From Arenimonas sp049195245 (GTDB lineage: Bacteria; Pseudomonadota; Gammaproteobacteria; Xanthomonadales; Xanthomonadaceae), in NCBI RefSeq assembly GCF_049195245.1, contig NZ_JBMIRR010000025.1, forward strand, positions 124,001 through 188,000: a stretch of 64,000 nucleotides of DNA. Direction: 5' to 3'. The translations under genes were made by a program, and so were the position numbers. Below, piece after piece: positions 7,768 through 16,253 of this stretch (its first letter is position 1; each line of letters starts with the position of its first letter). Under the pieces are notes generated by a model. That model searched no databases and was not told the DNA's origin. It saw only the letters and a program-made list of their open reading frames with translations.

Positions 7768-10700
7768 TCAGTAATAGTCGTGCGACGTGACGTCCAGCGC
7801 GCCCAGCAGCGGCGTGAGGTCATGCAGCCGCCCCGCGATGAGATGGCTCACGCCGTCCACCTTTTCCCAGCGGCCGTCCACGGCCAGCAGGCTGGCGTTG
7901 GCCAGTTCGCGGCGCTGGCGTTGCGCCAGGTCCTTCCAGATCACCACGCTGACGGTGCCGTCCTCGTCCTCCAGCGTGACGAAGGTGACGCCCTTGGCCG
8001 TGCCGGGCCGCTGCCGCAGCGTGACCAGGCCGGCATGGCGGATGTGGGCGCCGTGCGGCAGCGTGGCCAGTTCGCGCGAGGGGCGGCAGCGCTGCGCGCG
8101 CAGCTGCCGGCGCACCAGCCGCAGCGGATGCGGACCCAGGGTGGTGCCGGTGCTGGCGTAGTCGGCCAGCACCGATTCACCGGCCGTGGGCGGCGGCAGC
8201 GCGATGCGCGCCTCGGGCGAGGCCTGCAGGCCGGCGAACAGCGGCAGGCTGGTCTCGACGCCGGCCGCGGCCCAGCGCGCGCGGTTGCGGTGGCCGGCCA
8301 GGCCGCGCAGCGCATCGGCCTCGGCCAGCAGGTCCAGGTGCCGGCGCTCGAGCCCGGCGCGGTGCGCCAGGTCGTCGAGGTGGCGGAAGGGCTCCCGCGC
8401 GCGCGCGATCATCAGGCGCTCGGCCACCGCCTGCTGGAAACCGCGCACCTGGTTCAGTCCGATGCGGATCGCGGGCTGCGATCCGGCGGAGCTGTCTTCC
8501 AGGCTGCAGTCCCAGTCGCTGTAGCGCACGTCCGCGGGCCGCACCTGGATGCCGTGGCGGCGCGCATCCTGCAGCAGCTGGTCGGGCGTGTAGAAGCCCA
8601 TGTGCGTGGGCGTGTTGACCAGGGCGCAGGCGAAGGCCGCCGGCTCGTGGCACTTGAGCCAGCTGCTGACGTAGGCCACCAGCGCATAGCTGGCCGCGTG
8701 CGATTCGGGGAAACCATAGCTGCCGAAGCCTTTCACCTGCTCGAAGATGCGCTCGGCGAACTCGTCGGCATACCCGCGCTGGCGCATGCCGGCCAGCAGC
8801 CGGTCGCGGTGCGGCTCCAGGCCGCCGTGGCGTTTCCAGGCGGCCATCGAGCGGCGCAGCTGGTCGGCTTCGCCGGGCGTGTAGCCGGCGGCGACGATCG
8901 CGATCTGCATCACCTGTTCCTGGAACAGCGGGATGCCCAGCGTGCGGCTGAGCACTTTCTCCAGTGCGGGCGAGGGATACATCACCGCTTCGCGGCCCAT
9001 GCGCCGCTGCAGGTAGGGATGCACCATCCTGCCCTCGATCGGGCCGGGCCGCACGATCGCCACCTGCACCACCAGGTCGTAGTAGCAGGCGGGCTTGAGC
9101 CGCGGCAGCATCGCCATCTGCGCGCGGCTTTCGATCTGGAAGGTGCCGATGGTGTCGGCGCGCTGGATCATCGCGTACACCTTCGGGTCCTCGGCCGGGA
9201 TGTCCTGCAGGCGCAGGTCGCGGCGGCCGCTGTCGCGCAGCAGCTGCAGGCAGCGCGCGATGGCGCCCAGCATGCCGATGCCCAGCACGTCCACCTTCAT
9301 CAGGCCCAGCGTGTCCAGGTCGTCCTTGTCCCACTGGATGACGGTGCGGTCGGGCATCGCGGCGTTTTCCACCGGCACCAGGGTGTGCAGGGGCGCGTCG
9401 CTGATCACGAAGCCGCCCGGGTGCTGCGACAGGTGCCGCGGGAAATCCAGCAGCTGCGCGGTGAGCGCCATCACCCGGCGCAGCGCCGGGTTGTCGGGAT
9501 CGAAGCCGGCCTCGCGCAGGCGGTCGGCCGCGGGCAGCGCGTCGTCCCAGCGGCCCAGGGTGCGCGCCAGCCGGTCCACCTGGTCGGGCGCCAGGCCCAG
9601 GGCCTTGGCCACGTCGCGGAGGGTGCTGCGGCCGGAATAGGTGGTGGCGATGGCGGTCAGCGCGGCGCGTTCGCGGCCGTAGCGGCGGTAGACGTACTGG
9701 ATCACTTCCTCGCGGCGGGTGGAGTCGAAGTCCACGTCGATGTCGGGTGGCTCGCGGCGCTCGCGCGAGATGAAGCGCTCCATCAGCATGCCGATGCGCG
9801 AGGGATCGACCTCGGTGATGCCCAGCGCGTAGCACACCACCGAATTGGCGGCCGAGCCGCGGCCCTGGCAGACGATGCCCTCGCTGCGCGCGAAGCGCAC
9901 GATGTCGTACACGGTGAGGAAGTAGGACTCGTAGCCCAGGTCGGCGATCAGGGCCAGTTCGCTTTCGATCTTGGCCAGGGCTTCGGGTGGCGTGCCGCCG
10001 GGCCAGCGCCAGCGGGCGCCGTCCAGGGCCAGTTCGCGCAGCCAGCCGGTGGGCGTTTGGCCTTCGGGCACCACTTCGCGCGGGTATTCGTACTTGAGCT
10101 GGTCCAGGGTGAAGCGGCATCGCGCGGCCACCGCCAGGGTTTCGGCCAGCAGCTCCGGCGGGTAGGCCTGGGCCAGCAGCTCGCGCCGGCGCAGGTGGCG
10201 TTCGCCGTTGGGGAACAGGCGGTCGCCGGCCTCGCGCACCGTGGTGCGGTGGCGGATGGCGGTGACGGTGTCCTGCAGCGCGCGCCGGCCGCGCGCATGC
10301 ATGTGCACGTCGCCGGCGGCGACCAGGGGCAGGCCCAGCGTGGCGCCGAGCGCCTGCAGCTGCCGCAGGCGGCGGGTGTCGTCGGCACCGCGGTGCAGTT
10401 CCACCGCGATCCAGCTGCGCTGCGGGAACGTGGCTTCGACCCAGGCGCCGTGCGCGGCCACCGGTTCGTCGCCGGGTACCCACAGCGCCAGCAGGCCGCT
10501 GGTGTCGCCGGCCAGGTCGGCCTGCGTAAGACGATAGCTGCCCTTGGCGACGCGGCGGCGGCCGAGCGTGATCCAGCGGCACAGGGTCTGGTAGCCGGGC
10601 AGGCTCTGCGCCAGCAGCACCAGCTTCGGGCCTTGGGCCAGCTGCAGTTCGCTGCCGACGATCAGGGGCAGGCCGGTTTTTCGCGAGGCCTCGAAGGCCC

Positions 10701-10914
10701 GCACGATGCCGGCCATCGAAGCCTCGTCCGTGATCGCCAGCGCGCCATACCCCAAGGCCTTGGCCCGCTCGAACAACTCCCGCGCCGAACTCGCCCCCCG
10801 CAAGAAACTGAAATTCGACAAACAATGCAGCTCCACGTACTCCGGGGTCAGAGTACGTTTATCCAACGGCTTGTCCGCCGTTGGATAAACGTACTCTGAC
10901 CCCGGAGTTGCCAT
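7768..10914 (-). CDS. dnaE2: Error-prone DNA polymerase DnaE2 (C-family) with REP-derived N-terminus
   Basis: A 1048-residue C-family polymerase alpha subunit, the catalytic part of the ImuA/ImuB/DnaE2 SOS mutasome. The PHP domain begins at ELHCLSNFSFLRGAS, and the catalytic aspartates are in PPDIDVDFDSTRRE. The SYGFPESHAASYALVAY region and a C-terminal OB-fold (TFVTLEDEDGTVSVV) match the family. The ATG at 10914 lies two bases after the imuB stop, so translation is probably coupled. Unusually, codons 3-26 are made almost entirely from a perfect 32-bp inverted repeat (10839-10908), so the first ~30 residues are not family sequence. No ATG follows before the PHP domain; a GTG just before ELHC is an alternative start. 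Confidence 0.93.
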   Translation of the reverse strand: MATPGSEYVYPTADKPLDKRTLTPEYVELHCLSNFSFLRGASSARELFERAKALGYGALAITDEASMAGIVRAFEASRKTGLPLIVGSELQLAQGPKLVLLAQSLPGYQTLCRWITLGRRRVAKGSYRLTQADLAGDTSGLLALWVPGDEPVAAHGAWVEATFPQRSWIAVELHRGADDTRRLRQLQALGATLGLPLVAAGDVHMHARGRRALQDTVTAIRHRTTVREAGDRLFPNGERHLRRRELLAQAYPPELLAETLAVAARCRFTLDQLKYEYPREVVPEGQTPTGWLRELALDGARWRWPGGTPPEALAKIESELALIADLGYESYFLTVYDIVRFARSEGIVCQGRGSAANSVVCYALGITEVDPSRIGMLMERFISRERREPPDIDVDFDSTRREEVIQYVYRRYGRERAALTAIATTYSGRSTLRDVAKALGLAPDQVDRLARTLGRWDDALPAADRLREAGFDPDNPALRRVMALTAQLLDFPRHLSQHPGGFVISDAPLHTLVPVENAAMPDRTVIQWDKDDLDTLGLMKVDVLGIGMLGAIARCLQLLRDSGRRDLRLQDIPAEDPKVYAMIQRADTIGTFQIESRAQMAMLPRLKPACYYDLVVQVAIVRPGPIEGRMVHPYLQRRMGREAVMYPSPALEKVLSRTLGIPLFQEQVMQIAIVAAGYTPGEADQLRRSMAAWKRHGGLEPHRDRLLAGMRQRGYADEFAERIFEQVKGFGSYGFPESHAASYALVAYVSSWLKCHEPAAFACALVNTPTHMGFYTPDQLLQDARRHGIQVRPADVRYSDWDCSLEDSSAGSQPAIRIGLNQVRGFQQAVAERLMIARAREPFRHLDDLAHRAGLERRHLDLLAEADALRGLAGHRNRARWAAAGVETSLPLFAGLQASPEARIALPPPTAGESVLADYASTGTTLGPHPLRLVRRQLRAQRCRPSRELATLPHGAHIRHAGLVTLRQRPGTAKGVTFVTLEDEDGTVSVVIWKDLAQRQRRELANASLLAVDGRWEKVDGVSHLIAGRLHDLTPLLGALDVTSHDYY
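10839..10908. repeat. Perfect 32-bp inverted repeat (REP/BIME-like hairpin) inside the dnaE2 reading frame
   Basis: Left arm 10839-10870 and right arm 10877-10908 are exact reverse complements separated by a 6-base loop (TTGTCC). Each arm contains CCGGGGTCAGAGTACG. Motifs of this GGGGTCAGAG type recur, as I recall, as RAYT-associated REP elements in xanthomonads; the copy number here cannot be checked. The element lies entirely within the 5' coding part of dnaE2 and is translated. Confidence 0.9.
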
Positions 10915-10916
10915 GA

Positions 10917-12341
10917 TCAGGCGAACCAGCCGTGGAGCATGTAGGGGCCGTGCTCGCCGGCGGCGCAGTAGGCCCAGGCGCGCTGGCCCTGCGCGGTCTC
11001 GACCACGTAGTAGTCGCGCTGCACGTCGCCGCCATCCCACCAGCCCGACTCGATGCGCTCCGGCCCGGCCAGCAGGCGCAGTGGCCGGCCATGCAGCGGC
11101 ACCGGGCGCGGCAGCAGCCAGGTGGGCCGCGGCGCAGGCGGCGCGTGCGCGGGCGCGGATGGCGGCGCGATGCCGTCGCGGCGTTTCCAGCTGCGTTCGG
11201 GGCGATGGTCGGCCACCGCCTCCAGGCCATAGACCGCGTCGTTGCCCAGGCGCGCGCGCAGACGTTCGCGCAGCGAGGGCCAGTCCACCGACTGCTGCGG
11301 CCGCGCCTCGAACAGTTCGCGCGCCGCCGGCACGAACGGCGGCAGCTCGCGCGCCAGCAGCCGCAGCGTGCGCACCGGCGCCGGCACCGCCACGCGCTCG
11401 AGCCGTCCGCGCGCCAGTTCGAACAACATCGCCGGCTGCCGCTCCGGCGCCAGCAGGCCCACCACAACCTCGGTGTCTTCGCGGTCCTCGTGGCCCAGCC
11501 GCAGCACGAAGCGCGACACGCCGCCGTCGCGCCCGGCCAGGTAGGCCGCCAGGTCGGCGGTGAGCCGACGCAGCGGGAACAGCAGCGCCAGCGAACTCTC
11601 GACGTCGTAGTTGAGCTCGATCTTTTCATCGAACGCATCCGGCGGGCGGTACAGCGCCAGGGTTTCCGGCGCGTGGCCCAGCAGCTGGTCCAGGTGCGAC
11701 AACAGCGCGGGGCCGTGGCGCTGTCCCAGCGACGCGCGCGGCAGCGCCAGCACCTGGCCCAGGCGGCGCACGGCCATGCGTTCGAACGCGGCGGCCGCCT
11801 TGCCCGGCAGCCGCGCCTGCGCCACCGGCACCGACGACAGCGCCGCGTGCATCACCCCCGGCGTGGTCACGGCCAGGCCATCCTGGTGCCGGGCCAGCAC
11901 CGCGGCGGCCGCGGCGGTGGGCGCCATCGCGATGCGGTGGCGGAAGCCGAGCGCGCGCAGGTCGTCGCGCAGCCGCGCCTCGAAGGCGGGCCAGGGGCCG
12001 AACAGGCCCAGGCTGCCCTCGACTTCCAGCACCAGCGCGCCGGGCAGGTCCAGGCTTACCTGCGAGCTGTAGCGATAAGCCCAGGCCGCGAGGAAATCGC
12101 GGGTGCGCGCGACCCGGGCCGGATCGTCATCGATCACCTGCAGTGCGCCGCACAGGGCTTCGGCCGCCGCCACCGACTGGCCGCGATGCAGGCCCTGCGC
12201 CGCGGCCGCCGCGTTCACCGCCGACAGCACGCGCCGCTGCAGCGGGCCGGTCACCAGGGCCAGCGGCTGATCAGGCGCGGGATGGCGCCGAAGGACGGTG
12301 TCCAGCGCCAGGTGCGGCAGCAGTACGCAGGCCCAGAGCAT
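10917..12341 (-). CDS. imuB: ImuB, Y-family polymerase-like mutasome protein
   Basis: A 474-residue protein of the catalytically inactive Y-family relatives that link DnaE2 to the beta clamp. It begins with MLWACVLLPHLALD. In true Y-family polymerases the first beta-strand carries the catalytic D, whereas ImuB proteins typically lack the acidic triad, consistent with this start. The palm/fingers part includes VLEVEGSLGLFGP, and the little-finger region includes IELNYDVESS. It lies between imuA (9-base spacer) and dnaE2 (2-base spacer) in the same operon, so its role in SOS translesion synthesis is well supported by context. Confidence 0.9.
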   Translation of the reverse strand: MLWACVLLPHLALDTVLRRHPAPDQPLALVTGPLQRRVLSAVNAAAAAQGLHRGQSVAAAEALCGALQVIDDDPARVARTRDFLAAWAYRYSSQVSLDLPGALVLEVEGSLGLFGPWPAFEARLRDDLRALGFRHRIAMAPTAAAAAVLARHQDGLAVTTPGVMHAALSSVPVAQARLPGKAAAAFERMAVRRLGQVLALPRASLGQRHGPALLSHLDQLLGHAPETLALYRPPDAFDEKIELNYDVESSLALLFPLRRLTADLAAYLAGRDGGVSRFVLRLGHEDREDTEVVVGLLAPERQPAMLFELARGRLERVAVPAPVRTLRLLARELPPFVPAARELFEARPQQSVDWPSLRERLRARLGNDAVYGLEAVADHRPERSWKRRDGIAPPSAPAHAPPAPRPTWLLPRPVPLHGRPLRLLAGPERIESGWWDGGDVQRDYYVVETAQGQRAWAYCAAGEHGPYMLHGWFA

Positions 12342-12350
12342 GGCGCGTCG

Positions 12351-12965
12351 TCAATGCAGCGGGGGCGCGAACGGCAGCGGCTGGCTGCGCACCAGGCCAC
12401 CGCGGCTCTTGAGCACGCGCAGCTGGCCGGCTTCCACCTGCAGCCGCAGTGCGGCCGGCGAGGCATTGACCGCGGCGCGCGCATCGCGGAATGCGAACAC
12501 CAGCGCCTGGCCGCTTTCGGCCGCCACCTGCAGCCGGCGCAGCGCGCGGTCGTCGGCCTTGTGCGGCCAGCACAGCACGGCCGACAGGCAGCCGGCGCGC
12601 AGGCATTGCTCGGTGGCCCACAGGGCCTGGCGAGGTTCGGCGGCGACCAAGTGCACGCGGTCGAAGGCCACGCCTGCCGCCTGCCACGCGCGCGGATGCG
12701 GCAGGTAGGGCGGCGCCACCAGCGCGATCTCGCGGCCGGCGCGGGTGTGGCGGGCCAGCGTGGGCAGCACCAGGCGCAGTTCGCCCAGGCCGTCGGCGGC
12801 CTGCAGGATCTCCACCAGCGCGGCCTCGGGCCAGCCGCCGGCCGGCAGCGCGGCGTCGAGCGCGGCGTGGCCGCTGGGCTCGTTGCCGGCGGGACGCGGG
12901 GTCGGCTGGCCGCGCCAGAGCCGGCGGTCGGCCAGCAGCGTGTCGAGGGAAACCACCGCGCCCAT
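12351..12965 (-). CDS. imuA: ImuA, translesion synthesis-associated RecA/SulA-like protein
   Basis: A 204-residue protein with the RecA-like fold of ImuA: PAGGWPEAALVEILQ at the position of the RecA nucleotide-binding entry, then LRLVLPTLARHTRAG and IALVAPPYLPHPRAW. The canonical Walker A GKT is absent, as in other ImuA proteins. The ATG at 12965 follows the lexA stop after one base. ImuA is needed with ImuB and DnaE2 for damage-induced mutagenesis in bacteria carrying this cassette. Confidence 0.88.
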   Translation of the reverse strand: MGAVVSLDTLLADRRLWRGQPTPRPAGNEPSGHAALDAALPAGGWPEAALVEILQAADGLGELRLVLPTLARHTRAGREIALVAPPYLPHPRAWQAAGVAFDRVHLVAAEPRQALWATEQCLRAGCLSAVLCWPHKADDRALRRLQVAAESGQALVFAFRDARAAVNASPAALRLQVEAGQLRVLKSRGGLVRSQPLPFAPPLH

Positions 12966-12966
12966 G

Positions 12967-13602
12967 TCAGCCCCGGCGCACCAGGCCGCAGTACAGGCCT
13001 TCGATGGCGAAGTCGGCGTCGGGCGGCACTTCGATCGGCGCGTAGTCGGGATTGCGCGGCAGCAGCAGGATCTTTTCGCGGCGGCGCTGCAGGCGCTTGA
13101 CGGTGATCTCGCCGTCGATGCGGGCGACCACGATCTGGCCGTTCTCGGCCACGGCGGTGCGCTGCACGGCGATCAGGTCGCCGTCGAGGATGCCGTCGTC
13201 GCGCATCGAGTGGCCCTTGACCCGCAGCAGGTAGTCGGGCCGCGGGAAAAACGCCGCGCGGTCGAACAGCAGCTGGCCTTCGTGTTCGGCCGCGGCATCG
13301 ATGGGCGCGCCGGCGGCGACGCGGCCCAGCACCGGCAGCGACAGGGTGTCGTCGCGGCGCGCGGCCTTCTTCGCCGCCGCGGGCAGCCGGATGCCGCGCG
13401 CCCGCCCGGGCAGCAGCACCAGCGCGCCCTTGGCCTCGAGCAGGCGCAGGTGCTTGTGCGCGGCGCTGTCCTGGATGCCGAAGGCGCGCGCGATCTCGGC
13501 CACCGACGGCGCATCGCCCGCCCGCACCCGCTCGGCGATGAAGTCGTACAGGGCCTGCTGGCGGGCGGTGAGGTCGGCGCTCATGGGTGAATATTTATAC
13601 AC
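12967..13602 (-). CDS. lexA: LexA-type SOS repressor heading the imuAB-dnaE2 operon
   Basis: A 211-residue LexA. The N-terminal winged helix reads LTARQQALYDFIAERV with PSVAEIARAFGI. The self-cleavage site is Ala97-Gly98 (in GRVAAGAPI), with catalytic Ser132 (GHSMRDDG) and Lys169 (ITVKRL). I chose the GTG at 13602 because AGGGGAGGGG lies a few bases upstream. The ATG at 13584, six codons in, has no adjacent ribosome-binding site but gives a more usual N-terminus. A separate lexA fused to an imuAB-dnaE2 cassette is characteristic of pseudomonads and xanthomonads (LexA2), with a housekeeping lexA elsewhere, not visible here. Confidence 0.92.
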   Translation of the reverse strand: MYKYSPMSADLTARQQALYDFIAERVRAGDAPSVAEIARAFGIQDSAAHKHLRLLEAKGALVLLPGRARGIRLPAAAKKAARRDDTLSLPVLGRVAAGAPIDAAAEHEGQLLFDRAAFFPRPDYLLRVKGHSMRDDGILDGDLIAVQRTAVAENGQIVVARIDGEITVKRLQRRREKILLLPRNPDYAPIEVPPDADFAIEGLYCGLVRRG

Positions 13603-13603
13603 C
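13586..13603. promoter_or_regulatory. Candidate LexA operator at the lexA start
   Basis: An 18-bp A/T-centred palindrome, GGTGAATATTTATACACC on the plus strand, with GGTG/CACC arms and a near-symmetric TA-rich centre. It overlaps the proposed GTG start and lies directly upstream of the alternative ATG. The position suits autoregulation of the SOS cassette. The sequence does not match a LexA box I can recall with certainty, so this is an inference from symmetry and location. Confidence 0.4.
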
Positions 13604-13648
13604 TTTCCCCTCCCCTGTCACCCTCCCTTCAAATTCAACCCCTTACCC

Positions 13649-13699
13649 GTCTCATCCCACGAGAAAACATACCCGGTATATTTTCATTGACGATGAGAC
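13649..13699. repeat. Nested palindrome with CATACC-N-GGTAT core
   Basis: Outer arms GTCTCATC (13649-13656) and GATGAGAC (13692-13699) are exact complements. Inside them AAAACATACC (13664-13673) and GGTATATTTT (13675-13684) pair at 9 of 10 positions around one central C. The core recurs twice, in perfect form, at 39140-39190. It lies upstream of lexA and between divergent genes. Confidence 0.7.
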
Positions 13700-13709
13700 A
13701 GGGGGCGGG

Positions 13710-13814
13710 ATGGGGACGAAGGGCGCCTCGGTCAGGTTCACCGGTCCCGGTGAGCTCCCGGACAAACGCAATGCGCTCGAAGCCATCCTGCGCCAATGGA
13801 TCCCCCACGCCTGA
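13710..13814 (+). CDS. Possible 34-residue peptide
   Basis: ATG at 13710 preceded by a G-rich AGGGGGCGGG, then 34 codons ending in EAILRQWIPHA. It begins just after the palindrome at 13649-13699 and ends 16 bases before the VOC gene, so it could be a leader or small cotranscribed peptide. No family is recognised and it may be chance. Confidence 0.2.
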   Translation: MGTKGASVRFTGPGELPDKRNALEAILRQWIPHA

Positions 13815-13830
13815 AGCCCACTGACCCGCC

Positions 13831-14223
13831 ATGAAACTCGGCTACACCATCATCTACGTGCCCGACGTCGCCGCATCGCTGCGCTTCTTCACCGACGCCT
13901 TCGGCCTGCCGCAGAAGTTCCTGCACGAATCGGGCCTGTACGGCGAACTCGACACCGGCCAGACCACGCTCTCCTTCGCCGCGCACGCGATGGGCGAGGC
14001 CAACTTCCCCGGCGGCCACGTGCACGCCAGCGACTCGGCGCGGCCGCTGGGGATGGAGATCGGCTTGGTCACGGACGACGTGCCGGCGGCGCACGAGCGC
14101 GCGATCGCCCACGGCGCCACGTCACTCGCCGCGCCCGCCACCAAGCCCTGGGGCCAGGTGGTGGCCTACGTGCGCGCGCCCGACGGCAGCCTGGTCGAGC
14201 TGTGCACCCCGATCGGGGCGTGA
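13831..14223 (+). CDS. VOC (glyoxalase/bleomycin-resistance fold) family protein
   Basis: A 130-residue single-domain VOC protein. It starts KLGYTIIYVPDVAASLRFFTDAFG and ends VAYVRAPDGSLVELCTP, the two beta-alpha-beta-beta-beta halves of the fold. Potential metal ligands are the terminal Glu in LVELC and an N-terminal residue; the usual first-strand His is replaced by Thr/Ile. Family members include lyases, dioxygenases and resistance proteins, so no substrate can be assigned. Confidence 0.8.
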   Translation: MKLGYTIIYVPDVAASLRFFTDAFGLPQKFLHESGLYGELDTGQTTLSFAAHAMGEANFPGGHVHASDSARPLGMEIGLVTDDVPAAHERAIAHGATSLAAPATKPWGQVVAYVRAPDGSLVELCTPIGA

Positions 14224-14288
14224 TCCCGCGCCGCACACTTCAGTCGCGCTCCGGCTGCGCGCAGGCACGGCCCGGCACGCGGTAAAAC

Positions 14289-15089
14289 TCAGGGCGCGGT
14301 CAGCAGCGGATACGGATTGATCGCCATGCCCTGCCACCAGTTCTTTTCCGGCCCCAGCACGAACACCGCGAAATGCAGGTGCGGCGCGGCCGGGTCCGCG
14401 TTGCCGGTGTGGCCGACGTAGCCGATCACCTGGCCCTGCTTCACGTCCTGGCCCTCGGCCAGTCCGTCGGCGCGGCCCTGCAGGTGCGCGTAGTAGTAGG
14501 CGTACTCGCCGTCCACGTCGAACTGGTAGATGGTCACGCCGCCGCGCACGCTGTCGAAGAACTTGACGAGGCGCCCGTCCTCGACCGCCAGCACCGGCGT
14601 GCCGGCCGGCGCCATGATGTCGATGGCGTCGTGCCGCCGTCCTTCGCTACGCGCGTCGTTGAAGGTGTCGGCCAGCTGCGTGGCGGCGACGCCCCCCACC
14701 GGCAGCAACAGCCGCGGCGTGCGGGTCGGCAGCGGCAGGACCGGCGGTTCGGGTTCGGGCGCGGCAGGCGCGGTGTCGGGTACGTCGGTGCCCGGCGCGA
14801 TCTCACTGACGGGCGCAGGCGGCACGGCGGCAGCGTCTGAGGGTGGCGTCGGGACCTCCTCCGACGTCGAGATTCCATCCGCCCACACAACATCGGCCGG
14901 CGCCGGGTCCTCGCGCACTGCCGGGGCGCCCACCGGCGCGGGATCCTCCGCCCCCGCCGCCACGCTCGCCGGCAGCAGCCGCAGCGGCTCCGGCACGCGC
15001 GCCGCCGGCACCGCCCCCTCGCCCAGCAGGAACCACAGCCCTGCGGCTCCCACCAGCAGCCCCGCCATGAACATCGCCACCGATTTCAT
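14289..15089 (-). CDS. M23 (LytM-type) peptidoglycan peptidase with membrane anchor
   Basis: A 266-residue protein. Residues 1-25 form an N-terminal signal anchor (MKSVAMFMAGLLVGAAGLWFLL). A low-complexity Pro/Ala/Glu linker runs to about residue 125, then comes a LytM domain. The zinc motifs are visible as RRHDAIDIMAPAGTPV (H..D) and PHLHFAV (HxH), with YYYAHL between them. Such domains cut peptidoglycan cross-links or act as amidase activators. It is 18 bases downstream of an L,D-transpeptidase on the same strand, so both probably act together in the wall. Confidence 0.85.
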   Translation of the reverse strand: MKSVAMFMAGLLVGAAGLWFLLGEGAVPAARVPEPLRLLPASVAAGAEDPAPVGAPAVREDPAPADVVWADGISTSEEVPTPPSDAAAVPPAPVSEIAPGTDVPDTAPAAPEPEPPVLPLPTRTPRLLLPVGGVAATQLADTFNDARSEGRRHDAIDIMAPAGTPVLAVEDGRLVKFFDSVRGGVTIYQFDVDGEYAYYYAHLQGRADGLAEGQDVKQGQVIGYVGHTGNADPAAPHLHFAVFVLGPEKNWWQGMAINPYPLLTAP

Positions 15090-15107
15090 GCGTGCACGCT
15101 CCGTCGG

Positions 15108-16076
15108 TTATTCGCGCATCAGTACCGGCATGCCGGCCTTCACCGCTTCCGACAGCAGCAGCGCCGTCCAGTTGGTGACGCGGATGCAGCCGTGCGATTC
15201 ACCCTTGCCCACGCGCGAAGGCTCGGGCGTGCCGTGGATGCCGTAGTGCTCCTTGGACAGGTCGATCCAGACGCGTCCCACCGGATTGTTCGGGCCCGCC
15301 GCCAGTTTCGCCTTCGCATGCTCGGGATTCGCATCCCAGAACAGGTCGGGGTTGTAACTGAAGGTCGGATCTACCGCCACGCCGGTCACCTTCCACTCGC
15401 CCAGCGGCAGCGGGTCGTGCTCGCTGCCGGTCGAGGCGGGGAACTGCGCGATCACCTTGCCGTCGGCCGCGGCCAGCAGCACCGTGCCCTCGGACTTGTC
15501 GACGATCACCTGCGTCGCGGCGGCGGGCGCCGGCGCATCGGCCACGTTGGGCACGCGGATCACGGTGCCGGCCACGTCCAGCGGCTTGCCCTCGTTGAGC
15601 GAGCGCAGCAGGGCGGGGCTGGCGTGGAAACGTTCGCCCAGGCCTTCCTCGACGCTGGTGTAGCCCAGCGCATCGAGCTTGGCCTTTTCCATCATGTCGG
15701 TCGGCAGCGCTTCGAACGGACCCGCCACGTCTTCGCCCTGCACGGTGTAGTCCACCAGGGTGGCCACGGCCTCACGCTCGAGTTCGGCCCAGGTGGCCGG
15801 GCCCAGCTCGCCGTCCTCGGGCAGCCCGCGGCTGCGCTGGAAGCCGATCAGGGCGGTGCGAAGGTTGCTGCCCGATTCACCGTCGATCTCGCCGGGCGAG
15901 AAATGCGCGCGGTCCAGCAGCACTTGGGCACGCAGCACGCTGCGCGCTTCTTCCGCAGGCGCCGCAGCCGCGGACACGGGGGCATCCTGCGCCGGCACCG
16001 GATTGGCATGTACGGCCGCCAGGGGAACCAGCGCGAAGGCCAGGGCGAGCGCGAGTCGGGACGTGCGGACAATCAT
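15108..16076 (-). CDS. L,D-transpeptidase (YkuD) with N-terminal peptidoglycan-binding domain
   Basis: A 322-residue secreted protein. It has a Sec signal ending near HANPVPAQ and a peptidoglycan-binding_1-like helical domain (LLDRAHFSPGEIDGESGSN, then RSRGLPEDGELGPAT). The C-terminal YkuD domain carries HYGIHGTPEP and SHGCIRVTNW, the catalytic His and Cys. These enzymes make 3-3 cross-links or attach proteins to peptidoglycan. The ATG at 16076 begins MIVRTSRLALALAFALVP, a standard signal peptide; upstream in-frame codons were rejected. It heads an operon with the M23 peptidase. Confidence 0.9.
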   Translation of the reverse strand: MIVRTSRLALALAFALVPLAAVHANPVPAQDAPVSAAAAPAEEARSVLRAQVLLDRAHFSPGEIDGESGSNLRTALIGFQRSRGLPEDGELGPATWAELEREAVATLVDYTVQGEDVAGPFEALPTDMMEKAKLDALGYTSVEEGLGERFHASPALLRSLNEGKPLDVAGTVIRVPNVADAPAPAAATQVIVDKSEGTVLLAAADGKVIAQFPASTGSEHDPLPLGEWKVTGVAVDPTFSYNPDLFWDANPEHAKAKLAAGPNNPVGRVWIDLSKEHYGIHGTPEPSRVGKGESHGCIRVTNWTALLLSEAVKAGMPVLMRE

Positions 16077-16253
16077 GGGTGCGTGGCCTGCAGGGAAGAT
16101 GCCGCGACTATGGCCGTGCCTTGCTGAACGACACGTACGCAATCCCCGCCTCCGGCTGAACCCTTGCCACGTAGACGCCGCACCGCTTGCGATCCGCATG
16201 CCTGCGAGCACGCCGGACCGGCATACTGCACGCCCTGGCCACCGGACCCGGCG

